Source of the DNA: Larix kaempferi
Taxonomy: Eukaryota > Streptophyta > Pinopsida > Pinales > Pinaceae
NCBI GenBank assembly: GCA_027924585.1
Contig: BSBM01000191.1
Location: forward strand, 2,480,001 to 2,544,000
Direction: 5' to 3'
DNA length: 64,000 nt
The translations under genes were made by a program, and so were the position numbers. The notes beneath the pieces were generated by a model that ran no database searches, had not been told where the DNA came from, and saw only the letters and a program-made list of their open reading frames with translations. Position 1 is the first letter of the stretch. Every line of letters starts with the position of its first letter. Positions 11,605 through 22,600 of the stretch are shown one piece after another.

Positions 11605-11890
11605 TAGATAAAAAATATTAGTTCTAGAATGCAAGAAGGGTCAATCGACCCTTCTTCTTCCCAGTATTCTAATCATAATAGTTGTAGAATGTAAGAAGGG
11701 TCGGTCGATCCTTCTTTCTTTCGCCATTCTGGATATAGATGAATTGCTGGATATAGTTGTTCACATTTATCTACTAAATGAAGGGGCGACTGATCCTTCT
11801 AGTCGGAATATGGAAGTCGAGGACTCGGGAAAAATATTTTTATATGTTAGAACTTAGATGATGTCTGGGTCCCTACTATTTACAGCAAAA
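11605..11890 (+). repeat. Palindrome-ladder repeat, copy B (truncated)
   Basis: Three palindromic blocks start at 11635 (GAAGGGTCAATCGACCCTTC), 11695 (GAAGGGTCGGTCGATCCTTC) and 11780. Their spacing (60 and 85 bp) equals that in copy C (60 and 86 bp). Spacer text such as GATATAG-TGAATTGC-GGATATAGTTGTTCACA and TATATGTTAGAACTTAGATGATGT is shared with copy A. After the spacer CTACTATTTACAGC the repeat passes straight into the GCAAT array, so the last two ladder steps are missing. Confidence 0.8.
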
Positions 11891-11904
11891 GTCGGAAGTC
11901 GGGA

Positions 11905-12195
11905 AATGTGGAACGCCAATTTTCCCAACTCCGAAAAATATAACTTCCGCAATCTGCAATGCAGAACTTGAAAATGCGGAAGGCCAATTTTTCCAAATCC
12001 GGAAAATATCACTTCCGCAATCCGCAATCCGCAATGCGGAACTCAGAAATGCGAAACGCCAATTTTCCGATTCCAGAAAATTTCACTTCCGCAATGCGGA
12101 ACTCGGAAATGCAGAACGCCAATTTTTCCAACTCCGGAAAATATCATTTCCGCAATCCGCAATGCGGAACTCGGAAATGTGGAATCTCATGTGCA
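11905..12195 (+). repeat. Tandem array rich in GCAATNCGG motifs (array 2)
   Basis: About four units of 60-80 bp with the core AACGCCAATTTTTCC, CCGGAAAATATCACTTCC and GCAATCCGCAATGCGGAACT. The CCGCAAT and ATGCGG parts are self-complementary. It is related to the array at 3040-3560, and both lie just downstream of a palindrome ladder. The 79-codon frame across it (11959-12198) is repetitive and not credible as a gene. Confidence 0.75.
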
Positions 12196-12433
12196 TAACT
12201 TCTCAGGCCCCTAACTTTCTCATCCAAAGCCCATTTTGGGAAAACTCGGTAACCTTGGAAAGCTTTCGATGAGCACTATGCAACTGAGTGATCCTCTGCC
12301 ACTCTTAAGAACTATGATTTTGTCATTCTCTCAATCAAAATGCTTCCTAACTTCATCAATACCTCTTTTAAATATTTTGATTATCTGCCTCCAAGCTCAT
12401 AGTTTGGCCCAAGAAGCCCCAGTGCTGCAACAT

Positions 12434-12447
12434 GGGCTCTGATACCA
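12434..12447 (-). other. Minus-strand primer-binding-site-like motif
   Basis: The minus strand reads TGGTATCAGAGCCC, the usual complement of the plant initiator tRNA-Met 3' end used by LTR retrotransposons. Just before it the minus strand reads GAACATGACAGAG, which could be a degraded LTR end. The surrounding 12196-12574 holds no recognisable coding sequence, so only a short LTR-element relic is suggested. Confidence 0.4.
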
Positions 12448-12574
12448 CTCTGTCATGTTCAATTCCTTGCATCGGATCGACGAGATGGGACGTGACACGA
12501 CCCTTCTAATTGACTTATTTGATAATATATACTAGTGGAAAAATTATTCTTTGTTTAAAATAAATATGATTTTT

Positions 12575-12679
12575 AATGTGCTCCTATTATTTTATATTTC
12601 ATAAATCGCTTCTGAACTAGATTTTGGTTCTCAACAATGTGTCCTGTTATTTTATATTTCAGAAATCGTTTATGAAATG
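12575..12679 (+). repeat. ~60-bp tandem duplication at the 5' side of the transposase-like pseudogene
   Basis: Unit 1 (12575-12635) and unit 2 (12636-12679, continuing at 19665 beyond the Copia insertion) share the path TTATTTTATATTTCA, AAATCG and GATTTTGGTTCTCAACAATGTGT. The Copia element sits inside the second unit, so the text GATTTTGGTTCTCAACAATGTGT appears at 12620 and again at 19665. TATATTTCAG in unit 2 looks like a 3' splice site. Confidence 0.75.
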
Positions 12680-13324
12680 TGTTGATGTATATGTAACTTC
12701 GGAATGTATTTCACATATATGTATATTGTATTCCTATAGAGATGTTATTATTCCTCTATACGAAAGTGTCATAATTTATATTGTAAGTGTCGTAACTTAT
12801 ACTTGATGGGTTATTAGACCACCTTGTTGGGGTCGGCCCTGTATAAGTCATGTGGGTCAAAGGGTTATTAGACCACCCTATTGGGGGTCGGCCATGTGGA
12901 TAAAGGGTTATTAGACCACCCTAGTGGGGGTCGGCCCAGTCAGCATTATGTTAAGTGGTTAAGTTGAGGCCGACCTAGTTGAGTAAAGGTCAAGTCAAGT
13001 TAGTGTATAAATAGAGAGTGTGTCTCTCTCATTTTACACATTCTATTCTCTCACTCACACTTGGGAGAGTGGCGCACTTGTGGAGGAGGAGGCTCTGCTG
13101 CTAGGAGAAGACTATCTCTTGTATTCTGGTTGTATCATTGCTCTATCTATCTCTGAGGAAGTTATTGGGGGTTTTCACCTTTATGGTTTTCCCCAAGTAA
13201 ACTCTGTGTCTCTTGTGTGCTTGCATTATTGTGTCCATGATTGATATGCTGTAGATTTGTTGTACATGTTGTTCTCTCAGTTAAGATCCTAGATCATATT
13301 GAAGTAAATTTTGAAAATTTAACA
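12680..13324 (+). repeat. 5' LTR of Copia-1
   Basis: 645 bp, beginning TGTTGATGTATATG and ending TTTAACA. It holds a TATAAATAGAG box near 13006. A ~42-bp unit around GGGTTATTAGACCACCCT is present three times here but only twice in the 3' LTR, which explains the length difference. The 74-codon frame in the R/U5 part (13020-13244) follows the LTR and is not taken as a gene. Confidence 0.92.
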
Positions 13325-13336
13325 TGGTATCAGAGC
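13325..13336 (+). other. Primer binding site of Copia-1 (tRNA-Met type)
   Basis: TGGTATCAGAGC directly follows the CA end of the 5' LTR, complementary to the 3' end of initiator tRNA-Met. Confidence 0.9.
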
Positions 13337-13679
13337 TATCATGAAAGAAGGCATGATATGGCATGTATGACACTTGTTGCACTTACGATGCTAGGGCTTG
13401 ATATAGCAAAAACCAGTCATTGTATCACTTTCGCTATAAATCCGTTTTGGCGAAGTTTTCATATCTGAAAATTTTACAGGTCGAAGATCAGATCCCCATG
13501 TACATTGTGTCCAAAGGACAACCTCTAATTCGTTGTACTTTGTTATTTATGATCTGTACAATATAGGGTTTCTGGCTCATCTAGATCTGAGTCAAAATCA
13601 GGTGACCTTGGGAAAAAGGTCATAACGTGGGCTAGGAAGCTCAAAATGAAATTTCATAAAAAGTGACAGGTAGTACATA

Positions 13680-14465
13680 GACTTCACTATCTCAAGAAAA
13701 ATTTTCAAAGGCCGTAGTTTAACCAGTGACACGTGGCACGCCGTACAAGTTCGCTCTCCTATATTATCCCATAAACAGGTCACGTTGCGAAAATTGGCAT
13801 AAATCTCTCTCAGAGAATCCAATTGAGGTCAGACCTATTGGTATGGAAATATAACAGGTCGGGATATCCCAAGAAAATTTTTCAGAGGCCGAAGTTGAAC
13901 CAGTGACACGTGGCACGCCGTACAAGTTCGCTCTTCTGTATTATCCCATAAACAAGTCACGTTGCGACACTTGGCTTAACTCTCTCTCAGAGAATCCAAT
14001 TGAGGTAAGACCTGTCGGGATGGAAAGATAATAGGTTGGGATATCTCAGGAAAAGTTTTTAGACCCCGTGGATGAAAAAGTTCAGATTTACACTAGAAAC
14101 AATCAGGTACATATTTATGTCAAAACAAAATTATTTTTGAGCACCTTCATTCATGGCTTCCGAAATTTAGGGTTTCGGATAAAGTTGGAATTTTTGTAAT
14201 CGGAGACCACGGCTGAATGCTACTCATCAAAGTCGAAATTTAGAGACCAAGATCATAATTTTTGGTTGGGAAGAAGGTCGGGCTTGATCATACCCTAGTT
14301 CGAGACTTTGATCAGAAAAGTGGAAAATTAGGGCTTCTGCAAAAATGGAAATTTTTGAAATCTGTGACCACGGCTGGAATCTCCTTATAAAAATAGAAGC
14401 TTAGAGCTTTGAATCAAATCTTTTGGTTGGGTGAAGCTCCGGGAAACTCAAACCCTAATTCAAGG
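13680..14465 (+). repeat. Duplicated leader segments inside Copia-1
   Basis: Two pairs of direct repeats. One of about 177 bp (13685-13861 and 13862-14045) shares CCAGTGACACGTGGCACGCC and CTCTCAGAGAATCCAATTGAGG. Another spans about 14160-14335 and 14336-14465, with GACCACGGCTG and TTTTGGTTGGG in both. The second resembles the leader of Copia-2 at 28130-28300, so the leader grew by duplication in Copia-1. Confidence 0.7.
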
Positions 14466-14667
14466 TCCTCCCTAGTGAATCCAAAAATCTAAAAGGCAAT
14501 TTCGAGGGGTGAAACTTTGCAGTTTTCAAATTCTGAATATACCAACTTGATCAGCTCATCAAGGCGCATATTTTTATCCTTTCGGAAGTTTGAAATTCAA
14601 AGTTTGAATTTTTGGGGTTTCTTTGACAAACCCTAATCCAGCTCCAGGTCCAGTTCTTGCAAATCAA

Positions 14668-14790
14668 GTGGATTGGGCTAATCCTAGAAGAAGATGGATT
14701 GGTCACCTGCATAAGTGAAGAAGTTCCTGTTTCAGAGGGAGATGAGGCTAAGGCCTTCCATAAGAGGATTACAAGCAATCTTGACAGGTA
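14668..14790 (+). pseudogene. gag relic of Copia-1
   Basis: About 40 codons reading IGLILEEDGL, ISEEVPV and EGDEAKAFHKR align with codons just after the start of gag in Copia-2 (28590-28690). The gag start is missing upstream, and the similarity ends at 14790, where about 1.5 kb of unrelated non-coding filler begins. This is direct evidence that Copia-1 derives from a gag-carrying relative by internal deletion. Confidence 0.7.
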
Positions 14791-16380
14791 TGGCTTATAG
14801 GTATGTTTCGAATTTTGTTCATGGTTAAGTTTATGCTATGTTTGTCTTCATATCATTACAGTACAATCTTGATTAATTACTAGACTTGTCGTATTACCTT
14901 AATAGAAGATATTCATTGATTAAGGTTTTGACACTTATGATTGTACTAATGCATTGTGATGTTGTATGAGGTTTATGTTGTTCGCTAACATAAAAGGTAC
15001 ACCAAGAAAGACAAATCATGTTCTACTTCAAGAACATATGATCATGGTGACATGAAGACAAAGATTCATCCATTGTCATGGATCACATAGAAGATATACT
15101 TACGAGGTATGTATAACTTGGTTCTACAATGGCTAACTTATGAGACATGCAGGTTACTAGCACAAGTCATTGAAGAGAACCAGAAGACATTATGCGGGTA
15201 TGTTAAACATAACCAACTAGCATACTAATCCAGGTATGTTTTTCCTATATCAAGCTAGAATCCTACCTTGTGTTAGGATCTTATATTGTTGTGTTGTTGA
15301 TAATGATTATTCATGAAGTCATAGGTTTGAATAGTCATGGTTGTATACATATTATGTTTCTTACCATAATTGATGATATGACTAACCAGAAGAATCATGA
15401 AGTTATAAGTTTGAGTAATCACGGGTTTATGCATTGATGATTTAACTAATCAGAAAAGTCCTATGATCAAATAAGAATATGCATAAGTAAAAGAAGACTT
15501 CCTTGAAACCTTGAATACTAATGTTTATTATCTATGAATGATCATGACTATACATGTTTAAGATTATTGTGTTTTGATAGTATTAAGATTATACTAATAA
15601 ATGTGTGATTATGTATGAGACCTCAAGGATAACACAATGATGATACTAATAAGCATGCATAGGGACCAAGGATGATTATAAGTTCAAGAACAAGTAATCC
15701 AGGAAGCAAAGATCAAGGATGCAGATATTCAGAGGGAGTTGACCATCTTTCTTCATTCCACAACAGAAAGGTGTAGAAGAAGCTACTTTAGTAGCTCCTG
15801 CAAGAAAGCAAAGACTCAGAGGGAGTCCACCCAACAAACAAACAAAGATAAGTATTTTAATTATCACTTCTTACATATTTGTTTGTTTAAATAAAATTTT
15901 TCAATGATACATATGCTTATGTTCCTAGACTTAGGATATGTAGTTTGCATATTTGCATTAATGAACAAGATACTACTAATATGCATATGATGCGTAAGTG
16001 GCCTATGGCACTGTACAACATTCCATTGCTACTTATCTAGAATGAAACCTGTTTGCTGACATGTTGGGAGTTGTGCACACTCTTAACAATGTTCTGGTAG
16101 AGACTGGAAGGCATCTAGAAAGTTATGGAACATGGATAAATGTTGTATTGATGCATTGGCTAAGATAATTGCATGATTGTATGACATATTTCTTTATGTG
16201 TAAGAATTTGTCTGAAAACTATGAGATGTTTCTAATCATGCAATTTAACTTGTTTTGTAGGAAAGACCGTATACCTTCACCTACAAAAGAAGGACTGCAA
16301 CATTTGTTCAAGCAACAAAATTATCTATTGAAGATATTGAAGTTCCCAGGATACGGGAAGAATGCCTTGATCCATCGATC
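14791..16380. other. Non-coding filler of Copia-1
   Basis: About 1.6 kb with no gag, protease or integrase motif and no long frame. It includes short direct repeats around CATGAAGTCATAGGTTTGAATAGTCA and CATGAAGTTATAAGTTTGAGTAATCA (15300-15420). Origin unknown; it replaces the main coding region found in Copia-2. Confidence 0.5.
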
Positions 16381-17623
16381 ATGAAGAACGATGTTTGGGA
16401 TGCGGTACCAAGAGATGAAGGGAAGTCTGTTGTGACTTCCAAATGGAACTATCAGATCAAGCATGCTATAGATGGCAGCATAGAGAAATATAAAAGTGAT
16501 GAAATAGAAGATACACCAGATGGATTTCAAGACAGCTTTCTTGAATGGTGTAGTCATATATGTGTGCAGAACTTGGTAGGATAGACAGCTTTCTATCCAG
16601 TTTGGGCTTTACCGAGAGTAAAGCAGATTCCAACCCTTAATACAAGGTTGAGGAAGGGAATCCTATGATTCTACTCCTGTATGTGGATGACTTATTTGTA
16701 ACAGGAGATGACAGATTGATTGCAGATACTAAGAGGAAGCTTGCTGCCGAGTTCGATATGAAAGATTTGGGAATGATGCATTATTTCCTAGGTATGGAGG
16801 TGTGGCAGAGTGCAGGTGGGATATTCCTTGGTCAAGGGAAGTAAACATAAGATATCTTGAAGAGGTTCGGGATGATGGATTGCAAGGCCATGGCCACACC
16901 CATGGCATCGAACCTTAAGCTTCTTTGTGATGCTTCATCTGAGACGGTTGATGTCTCTATGTATCGTCAGATGATTGGGTCTTTGATGTACTTGACGAAC
17001 ACGAGACCAGATATTTGCTTTGCGGTGAACACATTGAGCCAATTCCTGACAGATCTGAGGAGTGTTCACCTGGTTGCTGTAAAGCATATTCTGAGGTACC
17101 TGAAGGGTATAGTTGATTATGGGCTCAAGTATGAAGCGAATCAAAAGTTTAACCTGCAGGGTTATGTTGATTCAGATTGGGCTGGCAGTGCTGCAGATAG
17201 GAAGAGCTCATCTGGATGTTGCTTCAGTATGGGATCAGGTGTGATCTCTTGGTTCAGCAGGAAGCAGTCCTGCGTAGCACTGAGTATAGCTGAGGCAGAG
17301 TATGTTGTAGCCTATTTAGCTAGTTGCGAGGTAGTATGGTTTCGGAAGCTACTGTATGAGTTATTTGATCTCCCGTTGGATGCTACTGGAGTTGTGTGAA
17401 GTTGTCCGAGAACCCAGTGTTTCATGACAGGTCGAAACACATAGAGATCAAATATCACTATATCAGGGATATGGTGCAGAGAGGAGCTGTGAATATCCTG
17501 TACATTGCGATGGATGAGCAGATTGTAGATGTGCTGACGAAGCCACTAGCTAGGGTGAAGTTCAAGTATTTCAGGGAGAGGCTTGGTGTTCTTCAGATTG
17601 ATGACACTTCGAGGAAGAAGTGA
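16381..17623 (+). pseudogene. Truncated Copia RT and RNase H of Copia-1
   Basis: Reading starts at MKNDVWDAVPR, matching the RT start in Copia-2 at 31072. Two internal deletions remove about 118 bp near 16495 and several short stretches near 16545-16580. The catalytic YVDD is retained at 16680-16691, followed by KDLGMMHYFLGMEVWQSA. Stops near 16640 and 16840 break the frame. The RNase H part has SDWAGS and AEAEY, but a 20-bp deletion near 17392 removes the CDNQ segment with a catalytic Asp and shifts the frame. The end, KPLARVKFKYFRERLG, closes at TGA 17621. It is useful as a reference copy: CAG codons kept here are TAG in Copia-2. Confidence 0.88.
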
Positions 17624-17699
17624 TGGACACATTTGCAGAAGCCATTCCAAGTATGTTGGAAGGAGGATCCTTCACATGGCTGTGGATGTAAGCGCTGGA

Positions 17700-18240
17700 T
17701 GATGAGCATCAGGACGATGCTCTAGTTACTGCTCTGTATATGCATCAGGAGGATGCTGGATATGATCAGTTGGATCATTTATATGTACATGTATGTACGC
17801 ATCATGTTGGATGCTGGATATGATCAGTAGGATCATTTGTATATGTTTTGTATATGCATCATGTTGGATGCTTGGACCATGTATTTGTATATGTATCAGG
17901 TGGATACTGTGTATGATCAGGTAGATCATGTATGTTGATATGTATCAGGTATGATCAGGTGGATCATGTTTTTGTATTTGTATAAGGTGGATACATTGTA
18001 TGATCAGGTGGATCATGTATGATGATATGTATCAGGTAGATACTTGGTATGCATCAGGTAGATGCATTATATGATCAGGATGATCATGGATGACGAGCTT
18101 CAGGATGTTGCTCCAGATGACATGTAGCAGGATGTTGTAGTGATGATGATCAGGACGATCATGTGTACATCAGGATGATGTATGGTGAGTATCAGGTTGA
18201 TACTTTGTGGCCGTGGAACAGGTTGTGCAGATAAGCATGT
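17700..18240 (+). repeat. GATCAGGTGGATCA minisatellite in the 3' internal region of Copia-1
   Basis: Degenerate short tandem repeats alternating GATCAG(G/T)TGGATCAT, TGTATGTATCAGGTGGATAC and CATCATGTTGGATGCTGGATA. The same family lies at the same place in Copia-2 (32640-33240), so it is a structural part of this Copia lineage and not local noise. Frames crossing it are repeat products. Confidence 0.8.
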
Positions 18241-18735
18241 AATTTGTGCCCTGGGAGATTTGCAGATAGTCTTTCGAGGTTTTGCCTATGGCATGTAATT
18301 TTTACCCTGGGATATCTGGCAAATGCTTTTTCGAGGTTTTGCTTGGGAGGAGATATAATTTGTGCCCTGGGAGATCTGCAGATAGTCTTTCGAGGTTTTT
18401 CCTATGGCATGTAATTTGTGCCATGGGATATCTGGAACATGCTCTTTCGAGGTTTTGTCCTATGGCATGTAATTTGTGCCCTGGGAGATTCGATAGGTTG
18501 ATCCGTGTGCTCGTAATCATTCCTGGGATGCTCTTTCGAGGTTTTTCCATGACCACATGTAATTTGTGCCCTGGGAGATCCGATAGGTTGAGCCTTGTGC
18601 TCGTAATCAGTCCTGGGATGCTCTTTCAAGGTTTTGTGGTGACCACATGTAATTTGTGCCCTGGGAGATCCGATAGGTTGAGCCTTGTTCTCGTAATCAG
18701 TCCTGGGATTCTCTTTCGAGGTTTTGTGGTGGGGT
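18241..18735 (+). repeat. GTAATTTGTGCCCTGGGAGAT minisatellite of Copia-1
   Basis: About seven units of roughly 55-95 bp containing GTAATTTGTGCCCTGGGAGA, CTCTTTCGAGGTTTTG and, in the later ones, CCGATAGGTTGAGCC. Copia-2 has only about two related units at 33260-33420, so the array expanded in Copia-1. Open frames of 170, 84 and 75 codons over this block are artefacts of the repeat. Confidence 0.8.
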
Positions 18736-19057
18736 CACATGTAATAAGTCTTAGAGATATGGACAAGATGAAAAAGGCCTCAGATGCTCTTTAGGGTTCT
18801 TGCTAGTCAAGAGACTCTTTTAAGGTTTTGTGATGCACGTAATAAGTCCCGAGATTTCCACAGTATGGCTAGTGATGACGAAGACCTGCAGGTGGTGGGC
18901 CTACATCCAGTATAAAAAAGGACTGGCTCTTTAGAACTTCCTATGACGAGTAGATTTAGAGATTGATTGAGATAGCAGTAGCAATGACGATGATCCAGAG
19001 AAGATGACTTGTGCTAGAAGACCCGTGTCGAGAAATACCTTTCTAGTTAAGAGGGAG

Positions 19058-19659
19058 TGTTGATGTATATGTAACTTCAGAATGTATTTCACATATATGT
19101 ATATTGTATTCCTATAGAGATCTTATTATTCCTCTATACGGAAGTGTCGTCATTTATATTGTAAGTGTCATAACTTATACTTGATGGGTTATTAGACCAC
19201 CTTGTTGGGGTCGGCCTTGTATAAGTCATGTGGGTCAAAGGGTTATTAGACCACCCTAGTGGGGGTCCTCCCAGTCAGCATTATGTTAAGTGGTTAAGTT
19301 GAGGCCGACCTAGTTGAGTAAAGGTCAAGTCAAGTTAGTGTATAAATAGAGAATGTGTCTCTCTCATTTTACACATTCTATTCTCTCACTCACACTTGGG
19401 AGAGTGGACCACTTGTGGAGGAGGAGGATCTGCTGCTAGGAGAAGACTTTCTCTTGTATTCTGGTTGTATCATTGCTCTATCTATCTCTGAGGAAGTTAT
19501 TGGGGTTTTTCACCTTTATGGTTTTCCCCAAGTAAACTCTGTGTCTCTTGTGTGCTTGCATTATTGTGTCCATGATTGATATGCTGTAGATTTGTTGTAC
19601 ACGTTGTTCTCTCAGTTAAGATCCTAGATCAGATTGAAGTAAATTCTAAAAATTTAACA
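19058..19659 (+). repeat. 3' LTR of Copia-1
   Basis: 602 bp, TGTTGATGTATATG to TTTAACA, preceded by the purine tract AAGAGGGAG (19049-19057). It lacks one ~43-bp repeat unit present in the 5' LTR and is followed by the AAATG target duplication. Confidence 0.92.
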
Positions 19660-22600
19660 AAATGGATTTTGGTTCTCAACAATGTGTGGACTTGCTTTTG
19701 AATGGATTGAAAGTTGCTGAAGGAATATCTTTTCTAGAAAGAAAAACATTGCATAATATCAACATTCATGATGGTTATATCATTGTAAATGTTACCAAGA
19801 ATTTCAATGCAAGTCTTCCATTTCCCTATCCATCAAAAGGTGCAGATACATTGTCAGAGGATATTGGTGGTTATATTGAATGTCCTGTGTCTGAGATCAT
19901 TAACCACATTGGGTCTGATCTTTGCGAGAATGAGGTGAATGATATACCAGCTTCTACTTCGCCAAATGTAGAACATATCATAACAACCAAGAATATATCT
20001 TCTCTTATTATGAGAAAACTTAAGTAATTACATTCGTGTTCAGAATGCAAGGATTTCATTTCCATAGGTTTTGTAACAAATGTGAGTGGGACTGATTTTG
20101 TTGGGGGAATATTTCTGGGTGACTTATCCTTTGGTATTTTGGTGGATGAAGTGGTGTTTTATTGTATGGCATGTTGTCTGGGGTTGAACAGTGGAGGTTT
20201 TGTTGTATGGCCGATTAAAAGAATCATAGATTTTAATATAGAAACATTGCTTTTTGTTGAAAACAATTTCAACAATAATCAATTTGAAACTACTTTGAAA
20301 GTATTAAGAGAAAATCACAATGTCAGGTTTGTGGGAGAGAAAGTTAATTTGATACATCAATGTTCTTTAAAGCCACAATATGTTGCTCGGGAAATAGTGT
20401 CAACTGTTTTTGAGGGAGACATTGTATAATTCAAAGCACTAGATGCTGGTGAGTTTGGTATTTTAATTCATAAAGTCTTTTGCAATTGCGAGGATTGTGG
20501 TGTTTTTGAAGGTTCTCTTCTAAGATGGCTTGCAAACAATTTGCTTGATATCGATGATTTTCCTTTGGATGTTATACTAAAAAAGAAAACAGACGAAGAT
20601 ATGGTCAACATTTGGAATATTTTTGAAAAATGTCCTTTACAGATGGTCCTTCCAGGTACTCCCCATTGTGAATATACAAATGTTAAAGGTAATGGAACAA
20701 GGCCATAAAATTCCGTAAAGAGGCAAGATGGAACTAAAATTTCCGAAAGAAATTCAAGATCGGTACCTTACAGGCTTGGAATTGATCAAGGTGCATTCCT
20801 TTAAAAACTTGTCACTGAACATTGTTTCTCAAATATTTGTATCTCAAAAATTTCACTTCAATCGATAGTTGAATGTGTGAATAAATTTCATAGGATGAAT
20901 GGAAATTCAAGAAGAAAGTATGTTATAAATTCTATGGGATCAAATGCTCCTGTGGCCAAAGAAGGAAATGATAGAAAAATAAGCATGTTTACAATGAGAT
21001 TAGACACAATAGCCGTCTGTCAAAATGCATGGTATAAATGCCATGGGATTGAGCACTTTCTACAATTATAAAGCATGTTCTTGAATGGTGATGTGATCAT
21101 TGTACATGGTAACAGTGGCTTGGAAAAATCTAGGGAGAACACTGTTGCACTGGTAGCTACTATTAATAAAATTGTAGAAGATAATTCAGACAAATCTCCA
21201 CATCTTACACGATTAATCAGTGAAGATGGCACAAGGAAAACATTGAAATTATTGCCATAAAATGTGTCCCATGGTTTGCTGTGAAAAAAGGCTAATGATG
21301 AAATCAAAAGTATTGGTTTGACTCCAGTATCACAATCCTCCTTTAGCAAGATGATGATAGAATATTTTCAAGATGTTAAAATTCTAAATCAAACTCCTTT
21401 GCAAGGTGTAATGAGTGCATTACAATATAGGATAGGCTTAAGGGGACCACTGATCCAGCTGAGGTGGAAAGGTTGCGAGGAAATCAAGCAGCTCATAATA
21501 AATATATCACAAGTTGTCGCCAAGTATATTATTCTCACGGGATTAGCTTCACAAAAAAATCCAAATACTTTTCTAAGTATTGTTCATGACAAAATGGATA
21601 AGTCAAAGACTTCCATTCCAAGGATGGGTAAGAAGGAAAAAGCATTTAGTAATGTCATGAATCTTCCCATATCATTGACTAGAATGTTGATTCATGGTCA
21701 CAATACTGGGGGTTTTGGCCATTTCAGCCTCTCATTTTTAGAGATGGGATCGAATTTTACTGTGACATCCTTGGCTAAATGCTTGAAGTGTCTTGAAGAA
21801 CTAGTGGTTGATAAATATGATGATTTTATCTACAAAGGCGAAACATCTAAGCACCAATTGCTTGATGCTCTATTGCAATCAGAGTCATATGAAAAGTGTT
21901 TGATTTATAGACAAGATGTAATGCAATATGATGTATTGTGTGTTGATGGTACTAATCAATGCATTCCAAATAGAAAGCTACCTCCCATATTGTTGTTGCA
22001 AATGGATAATTGTTCATGCGACAACAAAAACCACTTTGTATTTGAATTTTTATCTCTTTTAAAAGCAAGGAGAGTGTTCGAGATAGTTGAAGTTGGATTC
22101 CTCTCGGTCGGACACACCCATGAAGACATAGATGGAACTTATGGCAGGTTATCAGTAAAGCTAATGCGCAAGGATATATTTTCACTAACGGAAATTATGG
22201 ATACATATAGGACATGTGAAGATCAAAATTTCTATGTCCCTTATATAATTGATGAACTTTATGATTTTAAGAGTTTTGTGAAACCCCACCTTTTGGATGG
22301 AAATTCCAAGATCATTGGTATCAAAAAATGCCAGTTTTTTAAATTTCAGCTCATAGATGACATTCCAGTCATGCAATGGAGGGCATCACTTCAGGATGAA
22401 GTTTGGTCGTCTCCTATTAATCTTTGGCAGTCATTGCTAGATGGTAGCGCAGACTTGTCGGTGGGACAACCTAGGTTATTAAATCTGCAGTAAAAAATAC
22501 CTTCGAACATTGACGAAATAAAAAAGGGAATAAAAACATATATTTCATTATGGAATCGAGGGATTGAGAAGGGAGTTGAACAATTTTGGCTTCCCAAGTT

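Larger units (their letters stand above)
12680..19659 (+). mobile_element. Defective Copia LTR retrotransposon (Copia-1) with target duplication
   Basis: A 6,980-bp insertion flanked by the 5-bp duplication AAATG (12675-12679 and 19660-19664). It has two LTRs, a tRNA-Met primer binding site, a long non-coding leader, a short gag relic, a partial RT/RNase H region, two minisatellite blocks and the purine tract AAGAGGGAG (19049-19057). Most of gag, the protease and the integrase are absent, so it can only have moved with proteins made by related elements such as Copia-2. The LTRs differ at roughly 17-18 positions plus one 43-bp repeat-number difference by hand alignment, so the insertion is fairly recent. 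It interrupts a transposase-like pseudogene. Confidence 0.92.

Noticed and set aside
11959-12198. 79-codon plus-strand frame
   Set aside because: The product repeats the array unit (AMRNSEM, GKYHFRNPQ); it is an artefact of the tandem repeat.
13020-13244. 74-codon frame in the Copia-1 5' LTR, repeated at 19355-19579
   Set aside because: Both copies lie wholly inside the LTRs, so similarity reflects LTR identity; no known motif.
18282-18794. 170-codon plus-strand frame
   Set aside because: It is a translation of the GTGCCCTGGGAGAT minisatellite of Copia-1.
12613-19688. The repeated text GATTTTGGTTCTCAACAATGTGT as a long target duplication of Copia-1
   Set aside because: It is explained by a pre-existing 60-bp tandem duplication; the true duplication is AAATG.
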